Of a stretch of 64,000 nucleotides of DNA, positions 9,588 through 17,617 are shown piece by piece (within the stretch, counting starts at the first letter, position 1; every line of letters starts with the position of its first letter). Location: assembly GCF_006439025.1 (NCBI RefSeq), contig NZ_RCYZ01000004.1:1-64000 (forward strand). The letters are read 5' to 3'. This DNA comes from Hymenobacter nivis. GTDB taxonomy: Bacteria; Bacteroidota; Bacteroidia; Cytophagales; Hymenobacteraceae. The notes beneath the pieces were generated by a model that was not told the origin of the DNA, did no database searches, and saw only the letters and a program-made list of their open reading frames with translations. Both the position numbers and the translations under genes were made by a program.

Positions 9588-10068
9588 GGTGAGGAGGTTG
9601 GAGCGATTAAGCTGCGTCGGGGCCCTGGGGCTGGGCAGCGGCCGCGGTTCCGCTGGGGCAAGGGCCGGGGCCAGCAGCGGCACCGGTGAGGAAAGGTTTT
9701 TCGGGAAGGCTTGGGGCCCGCCGGTTGGCTGGCCTACGCTAACAGTACTAGGTTGTCATCACCTACTATGCTATCAACAGAACAAATGTATGTTAGGTAC
9801 TTTGTGATGCAAGGTACTAAGGCATTAAATATTCGTTAACTAAGATGATCATAACCTTAAGCCCTGATAATCAGCAATAAAAATTTTGGTGGAATTCGCC
9901 GCTGCGTTGTTCCTGAAGCCCTAGATGCGCCAACCGGGCCCGCGGTTGCCCGGGCAGCGAATCTTTTTTGGAGGTTGCGGCCCCCGGACTTTCCTGGTTT
10001 CAAGCAGCACCCACCGGGGTTACCGGCCACATCGGGCATTCGTTACACCGGTTTTGCCAAAAGCGCAT
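9588..10068. other. Gene-free stretch upstream of the TonB receptor
   Basis: Apart from the promoter at 9783-9812 I see no feature. 9740-9900 is AT-rich. The frames open across 9925-10236 have no recognisable protein character and overlap the MORN gene and its terminator. Confidence 0.5.
9783..9812 (-). promoter_or_regulatory. Bacteroidota-type promoter for the TonB receptor
   Basis: On the minus strand a TTG (9810-9812) is followed after exactly 19 nt by TACATTTG (9783-9790), a perfect TAnnTTTG -7 box. It points at the receptor gene, leaving a leader of about 190 nt. Confidence 0.7.
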
Positions 10069-10100
10069 AAAAAAACCGCCGGACCCGAAAGTCCAGCGGT
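10069..10100 (-). terminator. Intrinsic terminator of the MORN-repeat gene
   Basis: On the minus strand the stem ACCGCTGGAC / GTCCGGCGGT (one U-G pair) with a six-base loop is followed directly by seven T, 25 nt after the stop at 10125. Confidence 0.9.
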
Positions 10101-10124
10101 AAAACAGCCTTGGGTGCCCCAGGG

Positions 10125-11561
10125 CTACTTCTTGCGGGGCGTGGGCCGGCCCGGAGCCTTGGTGCCAGCGGGCACCTCCAGGCCGTTCTGGAAGGTTTTG
10201 CGGCTTTCCACGGCCACGCCGTCGGGCCCAAAGTAGGTCCACACGCCAGTTTCCTTGCCGTTGCGGAAGGCGCCGCGCACGGCCAGTGTGCCGTCTTCGC
10301 GCAGCTGCCGGTAGGGGCCCGCCTTCAGGCCGTGGGCGTAGGTGGTTTCGGCCTTCAGCTTGCCCGAGGGGTAGTTCTCCAGGCCCAGCCCGGTGGCGTA
10401 GCCGTTCTCGTACACCAGGCGGCTGGCCACCTTGCCGTCGGCGAAGTAGGTGAGCTGCTCGCCGGCCAGCTTGCCGGCGGGGTTGTACAGGGCCACGCTC
10501 TGCACCTGCTTGCTGCCGGGGAAAAACGTGCGCCAGGTGCCGGCGGGGCGGTTGTTCTTGTAGGTTTCCTCGGCCAGGGGCAGGGGCCCCGCGGCGCCGT
10601 AGCGCGTCACCTTGCGGTCGCGCCCAGCGTTGGCGTAGTCGGTTTCCAGCTCCAGCTTGCCGGCTTCGGAAAACTCCTGCGCGTGGCCCGTGGGGACGCC
10701 GAGGCGGTAGGTGGTCTTGGTTTTGACCTGGCCGTTTTCGTAGTAGCTCGTGGCGGGGCCGTCGAGGTTGGCGGTGCCGCTGGTGGTGGGGGCCACGCGC
10801 TTGGCCAGGTCGTCGCCCAGGGGGTTGCGCACGGCCCGCTGCACCACCGGGGCGGGGGCGTAGGTGCCCTCGGTTTGGAGCTTGCCGCTGGGATAGTAGC
10901 TGCGGTAGCCGCCGCGGCCGCTGGCGTCGGCCTGCACCTCGGTTTCAATTTGGCCGGTGGGGTAGTACGTTTTGTAGGGCCCCGCCAGCAGGCCGCGGTG
11001 CAGGGTGCCTTCGCTCTGCACCTGGCCGTTGGCGTAGTAAAACTTCACGGCGCCTTCGGGCTGGCCGTCCTTGTAGGTGAGGTCGGCCTGGGGCTTGCCG
11101 TCGGCGTAGAGCTGGCGCAGCGTGCCGTTGGGCTGGCCCTTGGCGAGCATGGTTTTCAGCTTCACCTCGCCGGTGGGGTGGTAGTAGGTGAGCTCGCCGC
11201 TGGGCTCGTCGTTGTCAAAATTGCCTTCCTGGGCCACCTTGCCGTTGGCGTAGTAGGTTTTGAAGGGGCCCTGGCGCACGCCGGCGCGGTAGGTGGTTTC
11301 GAGGCGCCGGGCCCCGCTGGGGTGAAACTCGACGTAGGCCGAGTCGCGCTTGCCCTCGCGGAAGCTGGTTTGCTGCTCCAGCTGGCCGCTGCGGTAGTAG
11401 CGGCGGTAGGTGCCCTGGGGCAGCGTGTCGCCGGCCACCAAGGCGGTGTACACCTCGCGCTTAGCGGTTTTGGTGGAGTCGTAGTAGGTCACGAACCGCT
11501 TGGCTTTTTGGGCGTGGGCGGGCAGGGTAAGCAGGGCAAACAAGAAAACCAAGTATTTCAT
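10125..11561 (-). CDS. Exported MORN-repeat (YwqK-like) protein
   Basis: 478 residues from the ATG at 11561, which begins a signal peptide (MKYLVFLFALLTLPAHAQ). Almost the whole mature chain is a series of MORN_2-type units of about 22-24 residues: YRRYYRSGQLEQQTSF, FKTYYANGKVAQEGNF, LTYYHPTGEVKLKTML, VKFYYANGQVQSEGTL, YKTYYPTGQIETEVQ and further copies to the C-terminus. Such proteins are often auto-annotated as YwqK antitoxins, but nothing here suggests a toxin partner, and the signal peptide puts it outside the cytoplasm. It probably forms an elongated beta-sheet structure. It ends in a basic tail (TKAPGRPTPRKK). Function unknown. Confidence 0.85.
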   Translation of the reverse strand: MKYLVFLFALLTLPAHAQKAKRFVTYYDSTKTAKREVYTALVAGDTLPQGTYRRYYRSGQLEQQTSFREGKRDSAYVEFHPSGARRLETTYRAGVRQGPFKTYYANGKVAQEGNFDNDEPSGELTYYHPTGEVKLKTMLAKGQPNGTLRQLYADGKPQADLTYKDGQPEGAVKFYYANGQVQSEGTLHRGLLAGPYKTYYPTGQIETEVQADASGRGGYRSYYPSGKLQTEGTYAPAPVVQRAVRNPLGDDLAKRVAPTTSGTANLDGPATSYYENGQVKTKTTYRLGVPTGHAQEFSEAGKLELETDYANAGRDRKVTRYGAAGPLPLAEETYKNNRPAGTWRTFFPGSKQVQSVALYNPAGKLAGEQLTYFADGKVASRLVYENGYATGLGLENYPSGKLKAETTYAHGLKAGPYRQLREDGTLAVRGAFRNGKETGVWTYFGPDGVAVESRKTFQNGLEVPAGTKAPGRPTPRKK

Positions 11562-11632
11562 AAGCCGCAAGAACGCAAAACGGCCGCGCAATAGTGCGCG
11601 GCCGTTGGCGTAGTCAAAAACGGGGCCGGGGG

Positions 11633-12814
11633 CTACACGGCCTCCAGCACGATGGCCGAAGCACCGCCGCCGCCGTTGCAAATGCCCGTGACGCCGATTT
11701 TGCCGCCCTCGTTGCGCATCACGTTCAGCAGCGTCGTCACGATGCGCGCCCCCGAGGCCCCCAGCGGGTGGCCCAGGCTCACGGCGCCGCCGTACACGTT
11801 CACCTTGGTGCCTTCGAGCTTGAGCAGCTGGTTGTTGGCCAGCGACACGACCGAAAACGCCTCGTTTATTTCGTAGAAGTCCACGTCCTGGGCGTCGAGG
11901 CCAGCGTGCTTCAAAGCCTTCGGAATGGCCAGCGCGGGCGAGGTGGTGAACCACTCCGGGGCCTGCTCAGCGTCGGCGAAGCCGCGCACGATGGCAATGG
12001 GTTTCACGCCCAGCGCGTCGGCCTTTTCGCGGCTCATCAGCAGCACGGCGGCCGCGCCGTCGTTCAGGGTGGAGGCGTTGGCGGCCGTCACGGTGCCTTC
12101 TTTGCCGAAGGCGGGCTTGAGGCCGGCCAGCTTCTCGAACTGCACCTTGGTGTACTCCTCGTCGTCCTCTACCACCGTGGTTTTGCCGCGGCTTTCGACG
12201 GTAACGGGCACAATTTCGTCCTTCTTCTTGCCGGCCTTGGCGGCGTTGGCGCTGCGGGTGTAGCTCTCGCGGGCAAATTCGTCCTGCTGCTCGCGGGTGA
12301 TGCCGTAGTGCTTGGCCGTGGCGTCGGCGGCGTTGCCCATGGCGTAGTCGTGGTAGGGGTCCCAGAGGCCGTCTTTCATCAGGCCGTCAATCATTTGGCC
12401 GTTGCCGTACTTGGCGCCAAAGCGGGCCTTGTCGAGGTAGTAGGGCACGTTGCTCATGCTTTCCATGCCGCCGGCGAGGATGCAATCGGCCTGCCCCAGC
12501 ATGATGGCCTGGGCGGCAAACATGATGGCCTTCGAGCCCGAGGCGCACACTTTGTTCACGGTGGTGCATTCCACGGTGTCGGGCAGGCCGGCTTTTTTGG
12601 CGGCCTGGCGGGCCGGGGCCTGGCCCAGGTTGGCCGAAATGACGTTGCCCATGATCACCTGCTGCACCTCCGACGGGTCCACGCCGGCCTTTTCCAGGGC
12701 CCCCTTCAACGCAATGGCCCCCAGCTCGGTGGCCGACACCGAGGCCAGGGCCCCGCCAAACGAGCCAATCGGGGTGCGCACCGCCGACACAATAACAACT
12801 TCCTTGATTTGCAT
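11633..12814 (-). CDS. Thiolase (acetyl-CoA C-acetyltransferase)
   Basis: 393 residues, the standard thiolase length, from the ATG at 12814. The active-site residues are visible: nucleophile Cys90 in NKVCASGSKA, NEAF, His349 in GHPLGASGAR and Cys379 in GICNGGGGASA. It reversibly condenses two acetyl-CoA or cleaves 3-ketoacyl-CoA in the cytoplasm. The sequence fits the biosynthetic, AtoB/PhaA-like class better than FadA. No other beta-oxidation or polyhydroxyalkanoate genes lie nearby, so its pathway cannot be fixed. A perfect -7 box (TACTTTTG) lies 47 nt upstream. Confidence 0.93.
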   Translation of the reverse strand: MQIKEVVIVSAVRTPIGSFGGALASVSATELGAIALKGALEKAGVDPSEVQQVIMGNVISANLGQAPARQAAKKAGLPDTVECTTVNKVCASGSKAIMFAAQAIMLGQADCILAGGMESMSNVPYYLDKARFGAKYGNGQMIDGLMKDGLWDPYHDYAMGNAADATAKHYGITREQQDEFARESYTRSANAAKAGKKKDEIVPVTVESRGKTTVVEDDEEYTKVQFEKLAGLKPAFGKEGTVTAANASTLNDGAAAVLLMSREKADALGVKPIAIVRGFADAEQAPEWFTTSPALAIPKALKHAGLDAQDVDFYEINEAFSVVSLANNQLLKLEGTKVNVYGGAVSLGHPLGASGARIVTTLLNVMRNEGGKIGVTGICNGGGGASAIVLEAV

Positions 12815-12860
12815 GACTTTAACGAAACGTGGGTGGGAATGAAGCAATAGTAACCGGCCC

Positions 12861-12868
12861 CAAAAGTA
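12861..12868 (-). promoter_or_regulatory. Putative -7 promoter box for the thiolase gene
   Basis: Minus-strand TACTTTTG matches TAnnTTTG, 47 nt before the start at 12814; no TTG at 19-20 nt upstream. Confidence 0.45.
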
Positions 12869-12880
12869 CGCCCGGGGCCC

Positions 12881-13915
12881 TCACCACGTGGGCTGGCCGC
12901 GGCGGGCGGGGGCCCCGGCGCGGCGGCGCGGCACCTGCTGCAGGTACTGCTGCTCCTGGGCCTTGAGCGCATCGAGCAGCTGTTGGGCCTGGGCCGGCGA
13001 CAAGTCCATGGCCTGGAGGCGCTCGCGCTGGGTTTGGATCTGGGCATCGGTGGCGCGGGCGGCTTCGGCCCCCGCACCGCGGCTGCGGCCGCCAGTACCT
13101 GCGCCGCCCGCGCTTTCGTCGAAGCCGCGGGCCGTGCCGGGCTGCCCGCCGGTGGGCACGGGTGCGTCGGCCCCACCCGCCTTGGGCGCGCGCCGACCGC
13201 TGGCCGCCGCGCCGGGGGCCGCACTGGCCTGAGTTCGGTCGGGCTGACCGGTGGCGTCGGGCCGCTTTTGAGGGTTGCTCGGGGCTGCAGGGGCGGGCTG
13301 GTTGAGGTCGGGCACCTGGCCGGCGCGGTCGGTGCCGGCCTTAGTGCCCGCGGTGGGCTGGTTGGCAGCCGGCGGGGTAGGCGCCGGCTTTTTTGAGCCG
13401 GTAGCTTTGGCTGGCGAGGGCCCTGGCGGCGTGGGGGCTGCTAGGCGCGGCGTGGCGCGGTGCCGGGCTAGGTAGGCGCTTAGCACCTCATAGTCGTAGC
13501 GGGCGGCGGCGTTGGTAGGGTCAAGGCGTAGGGCCTGACGCAGCAGGCCCAGGGCGGGTGCAGTTTCGCTGGCGTCGGTGGCTAGTACCGCCAGTTGCTG
13601 CCGGGCCACGCTACCCAGGGCCGGTGGCACGGCGGGGTCGAGCAATTGGCCGTAGGTGGCGCGGGCGGCGGCCAGCTGGCCCGCTCGGCGCTGGGCATGG
13701 CCCAGGTTGAGCAGCAGCGCGGCCGCATCCGCGTTTGGGGCCCCCGGGCGCGCGGCGGCCGCCGCTGCAAACGCCAGGGCGGCGGTTTCGTCATCGCCGC
13801 GGGCATAGGCGGTCCGGCCGCGAGCGGCGGCGGCATTGCGGTCGCGTACCCACGTCAGCCCCCGCCACGTGGGCGGGGCTAACAACAAGAGCAGCAACAG
13901 CAACGGCTTCCACAT
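12881..13915 (-). CDS. TPR protein, Bat-like, with low-complexity C-terminal half
   Basis: 344 residues. An N-terminal hydrophobic segment (WKPLLLLLLLLAPPTWRGL) is either a membrane anchor or a signal. Residues about 30-155 form TPR-like helices (YARGDDETAALAFAAAAAA, LLLNLGHAQRRAGQLAAARA, LGLLRQALRLDPTNAAARY). The rest is a Pro/Ala/Lys-rich linker and a short C-terminal helix with LQAMDLSPAQAQQLLDALK and QQYLQQVPRR. It lies 73 bp downstream of the VWA gene on the same strand, the usual arrangement of batB with a TPR protein (BatC/BatE) in the Bacteroidota aerotolerance cluster. The remaining bat genes are not in the window. Confidence 0.75.
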   Translation of the reverse strand: MWKPLLLLLLLLAPPTWRGLTWVRDRNAAAARGRTAYARGDDETAALAFAAAAAARPGAPNADAAALLLNLGHAQRRAGQLAAARATYGQLLDPAVPPALGSVARQQLAVLATDASETAPALGLLRQALRLDPTNAAARYDYEVLSAYLARHRATPRLAAPTPPGPSPAKATGSKKPAPTPPAANQPTAGTKAGTDRAGQVPDLNQPAPAAPSNPQKRPDATGQPDRTQASAAPGAAASGRRAPKAGGADAPVPTGGQPGTARGFDESAGGAGTGGRSRGAGAEAARATDAQIQTQRERLQAMDLSPAQAQQLLDALKAQEQQYLQQVPRRRAGAPARRGQPTW

Positions 13916-13988
13916 ACGCTAAAGGAAAAGGGCCCCGTCTGCCCCGGGGCCCCAAATAACGGAAGTTCTGGCCCGGCGGGGCCCCAGC

Positions 13989-14966
13989 TCAAGGCCGGAT
14001 GACCACCACGGTCAAAGCCACGTCGAGGGCCAGCAGCCCCAGGGCCAGAGCCAGCGGCAGGCGGTACTGGTTGTCGGCCACGGCTACGGTGCGCACCTGC
14101 TCGGTGGTGCCCTGCATGGCGCGCAGGTCGGCTAGTAGGGCCGTGAAGCCGTTCTGGCGGTCGTTCAGAGGCACGTACTGGCCGCCGGTTTGGGCCGCTA
14201 GCTGCAGCAGTGGGGCCTCGCGCAGGCGGCTGAGCACGGGGCGGCCCACCGCGTCGCGCACCAGCCGGCCCCCAGGCAGCGGCAGCCGGGCCCCCGCTGC
14301 TGTGCCCACGCCCACGGCAAACACCCGGGCCCCGCTACGGGCCAGCGCGCGCAGGGTGGGCTCCAGGTTTTCGCCGAAGTCTTCGCCGTCGCTCACCACC
14401 ACCACGGCCGTAGCCCGGCCCGTGGGGCCCGCGGCCGTGCCGGCCGGGGCCAGCCGGCCCAGCACCAGTTCCAGCGGCGCGCGCAGGGTAGTGGGCCCCG
14501 GCGGTAGCAAGCGCGTGCTGAGCGTATTGAGAAAGGTTTGCACGGCCTCCTGGTCGTAGGTGAGGGGGCACTGCACGGCCGCTTCGCCGCTGAACACCAC
14601 CAGCCCCAAGCGGTCGGCCGGGAAGCGCTGCACCAGGGTTTGCAGTTCGGCTTGGGCGCGGAGCAGGCGGGTGGGGGCCACGTCGGGCGCGTCCATCGAG
14701 CGCGACACGTCCACCACCAGCCACAGGTCTTTGCCGGCCGTGCGCACCGGCTGCGGGCTCAGGCCGCGCGCGGGACCCAGCCAAGCCACCAGCAGCAGGG
14801 CCCCGGCCAGTAGGCGCAGCGGCAGCTTCCAGGCCAGGCGGCCGGCGCGCTGCCCCAGGGCCCGCGCCAGGCGGCCGGTGCGCAGCACGTAGGTCAGCGC
14901 CAGCAGCAGGGCCAGCACAGCCGCCGCCAGCGGCAAGCCAAAATCAGGGTAGGCCCAGGTAAGCAA
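13989..14966 (-). CDS. VWA-domain membrane protein, BatB-like
   Basis: About 325 residues. Two N-terminal membrane helices (PDFGLPLAAAVLALLLALTY and LPLRLLAGALLLVAWLGPA) are followed by a von Willebrand A domain with an intact MIDAS, DVSRSMDAPD and later VVSDGEDFGE. A C-terminal helix (ALALGLLALDVALTVVVI) completes the BatA/BatB topology. I take a TTG at 14966 (LLTWAYPDFG) as start, because homologues begin with a short W-A-x-P-x-x segment. A longer frame from a TTG at 15026 would overlap the -7 promoter box at 15024-15031. No ATG is available. BatB-type proteins are linked to stress tolerance and cell-envelope chaperone function. Confidence 0.8.
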   Translation of the reverse strand: MLTWAYPDFGLPLAAAVLALLLALTYVLRTGRLARALGQRAGRLAWKLPLRLLAGALLLVAWLGPARGLSPQPVRTAGKDLWLVVDVSRSMDAPDVAPTRLLRAQAELQTLVQRFPADRLGLVVFSGEAAVQCPLTYDQEAVQTFLNTLSTRLLPPGPTTLRAPLELVLGRLAPAGTAAGPTGRATAVVVVSDGEDFGENLEPTLRALARSGARVFAVGVGTAAGARLPLPGGRLVRDAVGRPVLSRLREAPLLQLAAQTGGQYVPLNDRQNGFTALLADLRAMQGTTEQVRTVAVADNQYRLPLALALGLLALDVALTVVVIRP

Positions 14967-15023
14967 TTTGCAGTGAAGGGAATAGGCGGTGGGCGGGGCC
15001 CCGGGCCGGGGCCAGGTAGAAAA

Positions 15024-15031
15024 CAAAGATA
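15024..15031 (-). promoter_or_regulatory. -7 promoter box for the BatB-like/TPR operon
   Basis: Minus-strand TATCTTTG is a perfect TAnnTTTG box about 58 nt before the TTG start at 14966. It is the main reason for rejecting the longer upstream start. Confidence 0.55.
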
Positions 15032-15072
15032 ATTTTTTTGGTCCCGCAACGCGGGTTTTTCAGCCGGCTCCG

Positions 15073-15080
15073 TATATTTG
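15073..15080 (+). promoter_or_regulatory. -7 promoter box for tRNA-Ser(GCU)
   Basis: TATATTTG matches TAnnTTTG and lies 33 nt before the mature tRNA 5' end. Confidence 0.55.
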
Positions 15081-15113
15081 CACCCGCTTCGGACGAGAAG
15101 CGGCCAGCCAATT

Positions 15114-15201
15114 GGAGAGATGGGTGAGTGGCTGAAACCAGTAGTTTGCTAAACTGCCGTAGCTCTAAAGGTTACCGGGGGTTCGAATCCCCCTCTCTCC
15201 A
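15114..15201 (+). tRNA. tRNA-Ser(GCU)
   Basis: 88 nt, type II tRNA with a long variable arm. Acceptor GGAGAGA pairs with TCTCTCC. The anticodon loop TTGCTAA carries GCT at 15148-15150, enclosed by GTAGT/ACTGC. The T arm is GGGGGTTCGAATCCCCC. The discriminator is A and CCA is not encoded. It reads AGC/AGU serine codons. Confidence 0.96.
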
Positions 15202-15205
15202 CGAA

Positions 15206-15238
15206 AACCCCGCTTGCACCTTGCAGGCGGGGTTTTTT
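15206..15238 (+). terminator. Intrinsic terminator of tRNA-Ser(GCU)
   Basis: The stem (ACCCCGC / GCGGGGT, apical part imperfect) ends in six T, four bases after the tRNA. It resembles the terminator after the other tRNA-Ser at 48423-48457. Confidence 0.85.
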
Positions 15239-15273
15239 GCTTAATTTTTGCCTAACAGGGGTCTGCTAGGAGA

Positions 15274-15303
15274 CAAAAAAAGCCCCGCCAACCGGCAGGG
15301 CTC
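15274..15303 (-). terminator. Intrinsic terminator of the ferritin-like operon
   Basis: On the minus strand the stem AGCCCTGCC / GGCGGGGCT (one U-G pair) with a GGTT loop is followed by seven T, 24 nt after the stop at 15327. Confidence 0.9.
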
Positions 15304-15326
15304 TTAATTATTGAGCAGCGAAAATC

Positions 15327-16295
15327 TTAGTTGAACAGCGCTGCGGGGTTAGCTGCGAAGTTCTTAGCAATGGCCTTCACTGTGGCCGCGTCTAGGGGTT
15401 CGTCGAAGGCCTCAGCGCCAGCCGTAGCCGAACCGCCGCTGGGAACCAACGATTGGACGTTAGCAGTGGCCTGAGTGGTATTATTCTCAGCCGGGAACAT
15501 GGTGGCGTCGGCGCCAGCCGCGTAGGGGCTTACCTGGCTGGGCGAGCCGGCCACGCCGTTGTTGGGCAACAGGGCACCGGGCGTTTCATCGGGGGTAATC
15601 CAGCTTTTGGGGGCCGTAGCGCTCTGAATGCCGCCGCGCCGGAACGAGCGGATGCGCGAAGAGTGCCGGGCTTCCACGGAGTGGATGTTGAGGGCTGCCT
15701 CTAGGATGTCCTTCTGATTGATGAGGTTGGCTGCGCCACCTTTATAGGCGCGCACACCGGTGTCCACAAAGTTCTGGGCCACCAGTAGGAAGGTGGTGTT
15801 GTCTGTAAACGTGCCAGTAGTAGGCGAAGTAGTGCCACCTAATGCGGCAAAGGCTGGTACTAGCGGCGAGCGGGTTTTATTCTGCGAAGTCGTGTAGTCA
15901 TAGCCCGCCCGGGTGGGGTCGGCTATCGCCTGCGTGCCGAGTACACCACGCAACGTGTTGATGTGCAGTCGCTCGTCGTTGCGAATGGTGTTGAATGCAG
16001 TAGTCTGTTCTGCATTAAGCAAACCCGGTGAGTTTATAGCCGTGTCGTAGTAATAGTACTCCAAGTACTCCAGTTGCAACGCTAGGTTGAGGGTAGCCAC
16101 CACAGTCGCATCAAGGGTTGCGGTTTGGCCGTACGCTTTGGTAAACAAAGTGCTGACGGCCAATGGAACGGCCGCTGCCGTCACTTTTTTGCCAAAGCCT
16201 AAGAAGTTGCGGAACACAGCGCGGCGGGCGTCGAACCGGTCGTACACCTCGGGGTCAACCTTGGCGATGTCGTCAATAATTTGAAATAAATCCAT
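15327..16295 (-). CDS. Ferritin-like domain protein (second gene of pair)
   Basis: 322 residues. After a basic N-terminal segment (MDLFQIIDDIAKVDPEVYDR) comes a hydrophobic stretch KVTAAAVPLAVSTLFTKAYG, then a four-helix ferritin-like domain. Candidate metal ligands are in LQLEYLEYYYYDTA, RNDERLHINTLRG and HSVEARHSSRIRSF. The C-terminal 100 residues are low in structure and end in DAATVKAIAKNFAANPAALF. It follows the other ferritin-like gene by 50 bp. Such pairs are common in Bacteroidota and Deinococcus and are of unknown role, perhaps in metal or oxidative stress; this is family knowledge and not shown here. Confidence 0.85.
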   Translation of the reverse strand: MDLFQIIDDIAKVDPEVYDRFDARRAVFRNFLGFGKKVTAAAVPLAVSTLFTKAYGQTATLDATVVATLNLALQLEYLEYYYYDTAINSPGLLNAEQTTAFNTIRNDERLHINTLRGVLGTQAIADPTRAGYDYTTSQNKTRSPLVPAFAALGGTTSPTTGTFTDNTTFLLVAQNFVDTGVRAYKGGAANLINQKDILEAALNIHSVEARHSSRIRSFRRGGIQSATAPKSWITPDETPGALLPNNGVAGSPSQVSPYAAGADATMFPAENNTTQATANVQSLVPSGGSATAGAEAFDEPLDAATVKAIAKNFAANPAALFN

Positions 16296-16345
16296 GATAG
16301 GGGTGCGATACGAGATGAAGAGAAGGGAAGTGCTAATGGCCTATG

Positions 16346-17149
16346 CTAGTTCGCGAAGTTGGTAGCACTCAATTTCGAGCCGGCCATCAGGAAGTTGTTG
16401 GCTGTGGCCAGCACTACCTGCGGGCGCTTCGAGCGCTCCAAACCTGTGCCCGTTACCGCGCCCGAGGCGCCGGGGGCCCCGTTGTTGGTAGAACTCGAAT
16501 CCAAATTCACCACGTCGTTGCCCACGAAGGTGTTGGTGGCCATCAGCTCCCGAATAACCGCTGCGTGGCGGGCTTCCACCGACACAATTTTACCAGCCAA
16601 CGTGAGGTAGGCCGCGCTGGTAATGAAGCGGCCAGCTCCGTTGTAAGCGGCCACCCCTAGGTCTTCAAACGCCATGGCTGCGTTCAACACGCCCAACTTA
16701 CCGGAAGTGGTGGTCCGCTGCGCGAAGTCGATATTGGAGAAATCGGGCACTAAAGCATCGGTGATGCGGCCGGTAGTGATGGCTGCCTTGAAAAAGTCGC
16801 GGTGAATGACTTCGTGGTCCCGCAAATCTGAAAAAATGGCTTTCTCTGCAGCCGAGGCGCCGGCGTAGTACGCCCCGGCCACCACTTGGGTGTAAAATGC
16901 GGCTTCGAGTTGCTCCAGCGCGTAGGCATAGTTCAAAATGCCGATGTCGCCCGTGCCCACGTCAATGAGGGCGCCGTTGCCACCACTAGGCCCCGTGGTG
17001 TCATCTTTAGAGCAACCGGCCAAGTACAAGCCGCCCAGCGCCAGACCGGCGCTGGAATAACGCAAAAAGGAACGCCGGGCCACAGGCGCCAGCAGGTCCG
17101 GGGTATCCGTTTCGGGCGCCGCGGGACGGGAAGGGGGAAAAGAGGACAT
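16346..17149 (-). CDS. Ferritin-like lipoprotein with Tat-type signal (first gene of pair)
   Basis: 267 residues. The N-terminus has a twin-arginine motif and lipobox (RRSFLRYSSAGLALGGLYLA, then GC), so the protein is likely exported folded by Tat and lipidated. The ferritin-like helices carry YALEQLEAAFYTQVV, LRDHEVIHRDFFKAAI, FEDLGVAAYNGAG and VSVEARHAAVIREL, with Glu and His residues at the expected metal-binding points. It is the upstream partner of the gene at 15327-16295. Tat export of a ferritin-like protein suggests that its metal is loaded in the cytoplasm. I see no TAnnTTTG box in the 150 nt upstream. Confidence 0.85.
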   Translation of the reverse strand: MSSFPPSRPAAPETDTPDLLAPVARRSFLRYSSAGLALGGLYLAGCSKDDTTGPSGGNGALIDVGTGDIGILNYAYALEQLEAAFYTQVVAGAYYAGASAAEKAIFSDLRDHEVIHRDFFKAAITTGRITDALVPDFSNIDFAQRTTTSGKLGVLNAAMAFEDLGVAAYNGAGRFITSAAYLTLAGKIVSVEARHAAVIRELMATNTFVGNDVVNLDSSSTNNGAPGASGAVTGTGLERSKRPQVVLATANNFLMAGSKLSATNFAN

Positions 17150-17302
17150 AAAAAGGGTAGATTAGAGAAAGAAAGAACTCGGCTATCACTACGGCGCTGG
17201 CGCCTTGCTATCCAATCGTTTGGCTTAAAACCAGTAGTTATAACACCCACATCCGTATAAATAGCGAGGCAGGGCCCCGGTAGGAAAAGTGGGCCATCCG
17301 GG

Positions 17303-17332
17303 TTGCGCATCCCGGTTTCTGGCGTACCTTTG
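17303..17332 (+). promoter_or_regulatory. Promoter of the tRNA-Pro/tRNA-Arg unit
   Basis: TTG (17303-17305), exactly 19 nt, then TACCTTTG (17325-17332): a textbook Bacteroidota sigma-A promoter, 43 nt before tRNA-Pro. Confidence 0.8.
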
Positions 17333-17375
17333 TGCCATCATAGGGCCCCAGCCATCGGCTCTATGGGAAGTTTTT

Positions 17376-17449
17376 CGGGGTGTAGCGTAGCCCGGTATCG
17401 CGTCTGCTTTGGGAGCAGAAGGTCGTAGGTTCGAATCCTGCCACCCCGA
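17376..17449 (+). tRNA. tRNA-Pro(UGG)
   Basis: 74 nt. Acceptor CGGGGTG pairs with CACCCCG. The anticodon TGG at 17410-17412 sits in the arm CTGCT/AGCAG. T loop GTTCGAATC. CCA is not encoded. First gene of a two-tRNA unit. Confidence 0.96.
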
Positions 17450-17467
17450 CATAGTTGCCCCGGTTTC

Positions 17468-17541
17468 GACCCCGTAGCTCAGCTGGATAGAGCAGCTGCC
17501 TTCTAAGCAGCCGGTCTTTGGTTCGAATCCAAACGGGGCCA
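17468..17541 (+). tRNA. tRNA-Arg(UCU) with an acceptor-stem mismatch
   Basis: 74 nt. The anticodon TCT at 17502-17504 sits in the arm CTGCC/AGCAG region, with a standard D arm (AGCTCAGCTGGATAGAGC) and T arm (GGTTCGAATCC). The 5' acceptor GACCCCG faces CGGGGCC, so position 2 (A) is opposite C at 71. All other acceptor pairs are canonical. It lies 18 nt after tRNA-Pro. Confidence 0.93.
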
Positions 17542-17576
17542 CTTTTCAAGCCGGCTTTTTAGCTGGCTCGGAGGTC

Positions 17577-17617
17577 CTAAAAAAAGCCCTTTCCAGCCCT
17601 GGGAAGGGCTTTTTTGT
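17577..17617 (+). terminator. Terminator of the tRNA-Pro/Arg unit
   Basis: The stem AAAAGCCCTTTCC / GGGAAGGGCTTTT (one mismatch) ends in six T, 38 nt after tRNA-Arg. Confidence 0.88.

Noticed and set aside
9925..10236. Possible small gene upstream of the MORN gene terminator
   Set aside because: The frame crosses the terminator and the MORN gene 3' end and has random composition.
10125..11561. Toxin-antitoxin system (YwqK antitoxin) suggested by the MORN repeats
   Set aside because: The protein has a signal peptide and no partner gene; the antitoxin label is a naming artefact of the repeat family.
15114..17541. Integration site at the tRNA genes
   Set aside because: No integrase and no partial tRNA duplication is seen near the tRNA genes.
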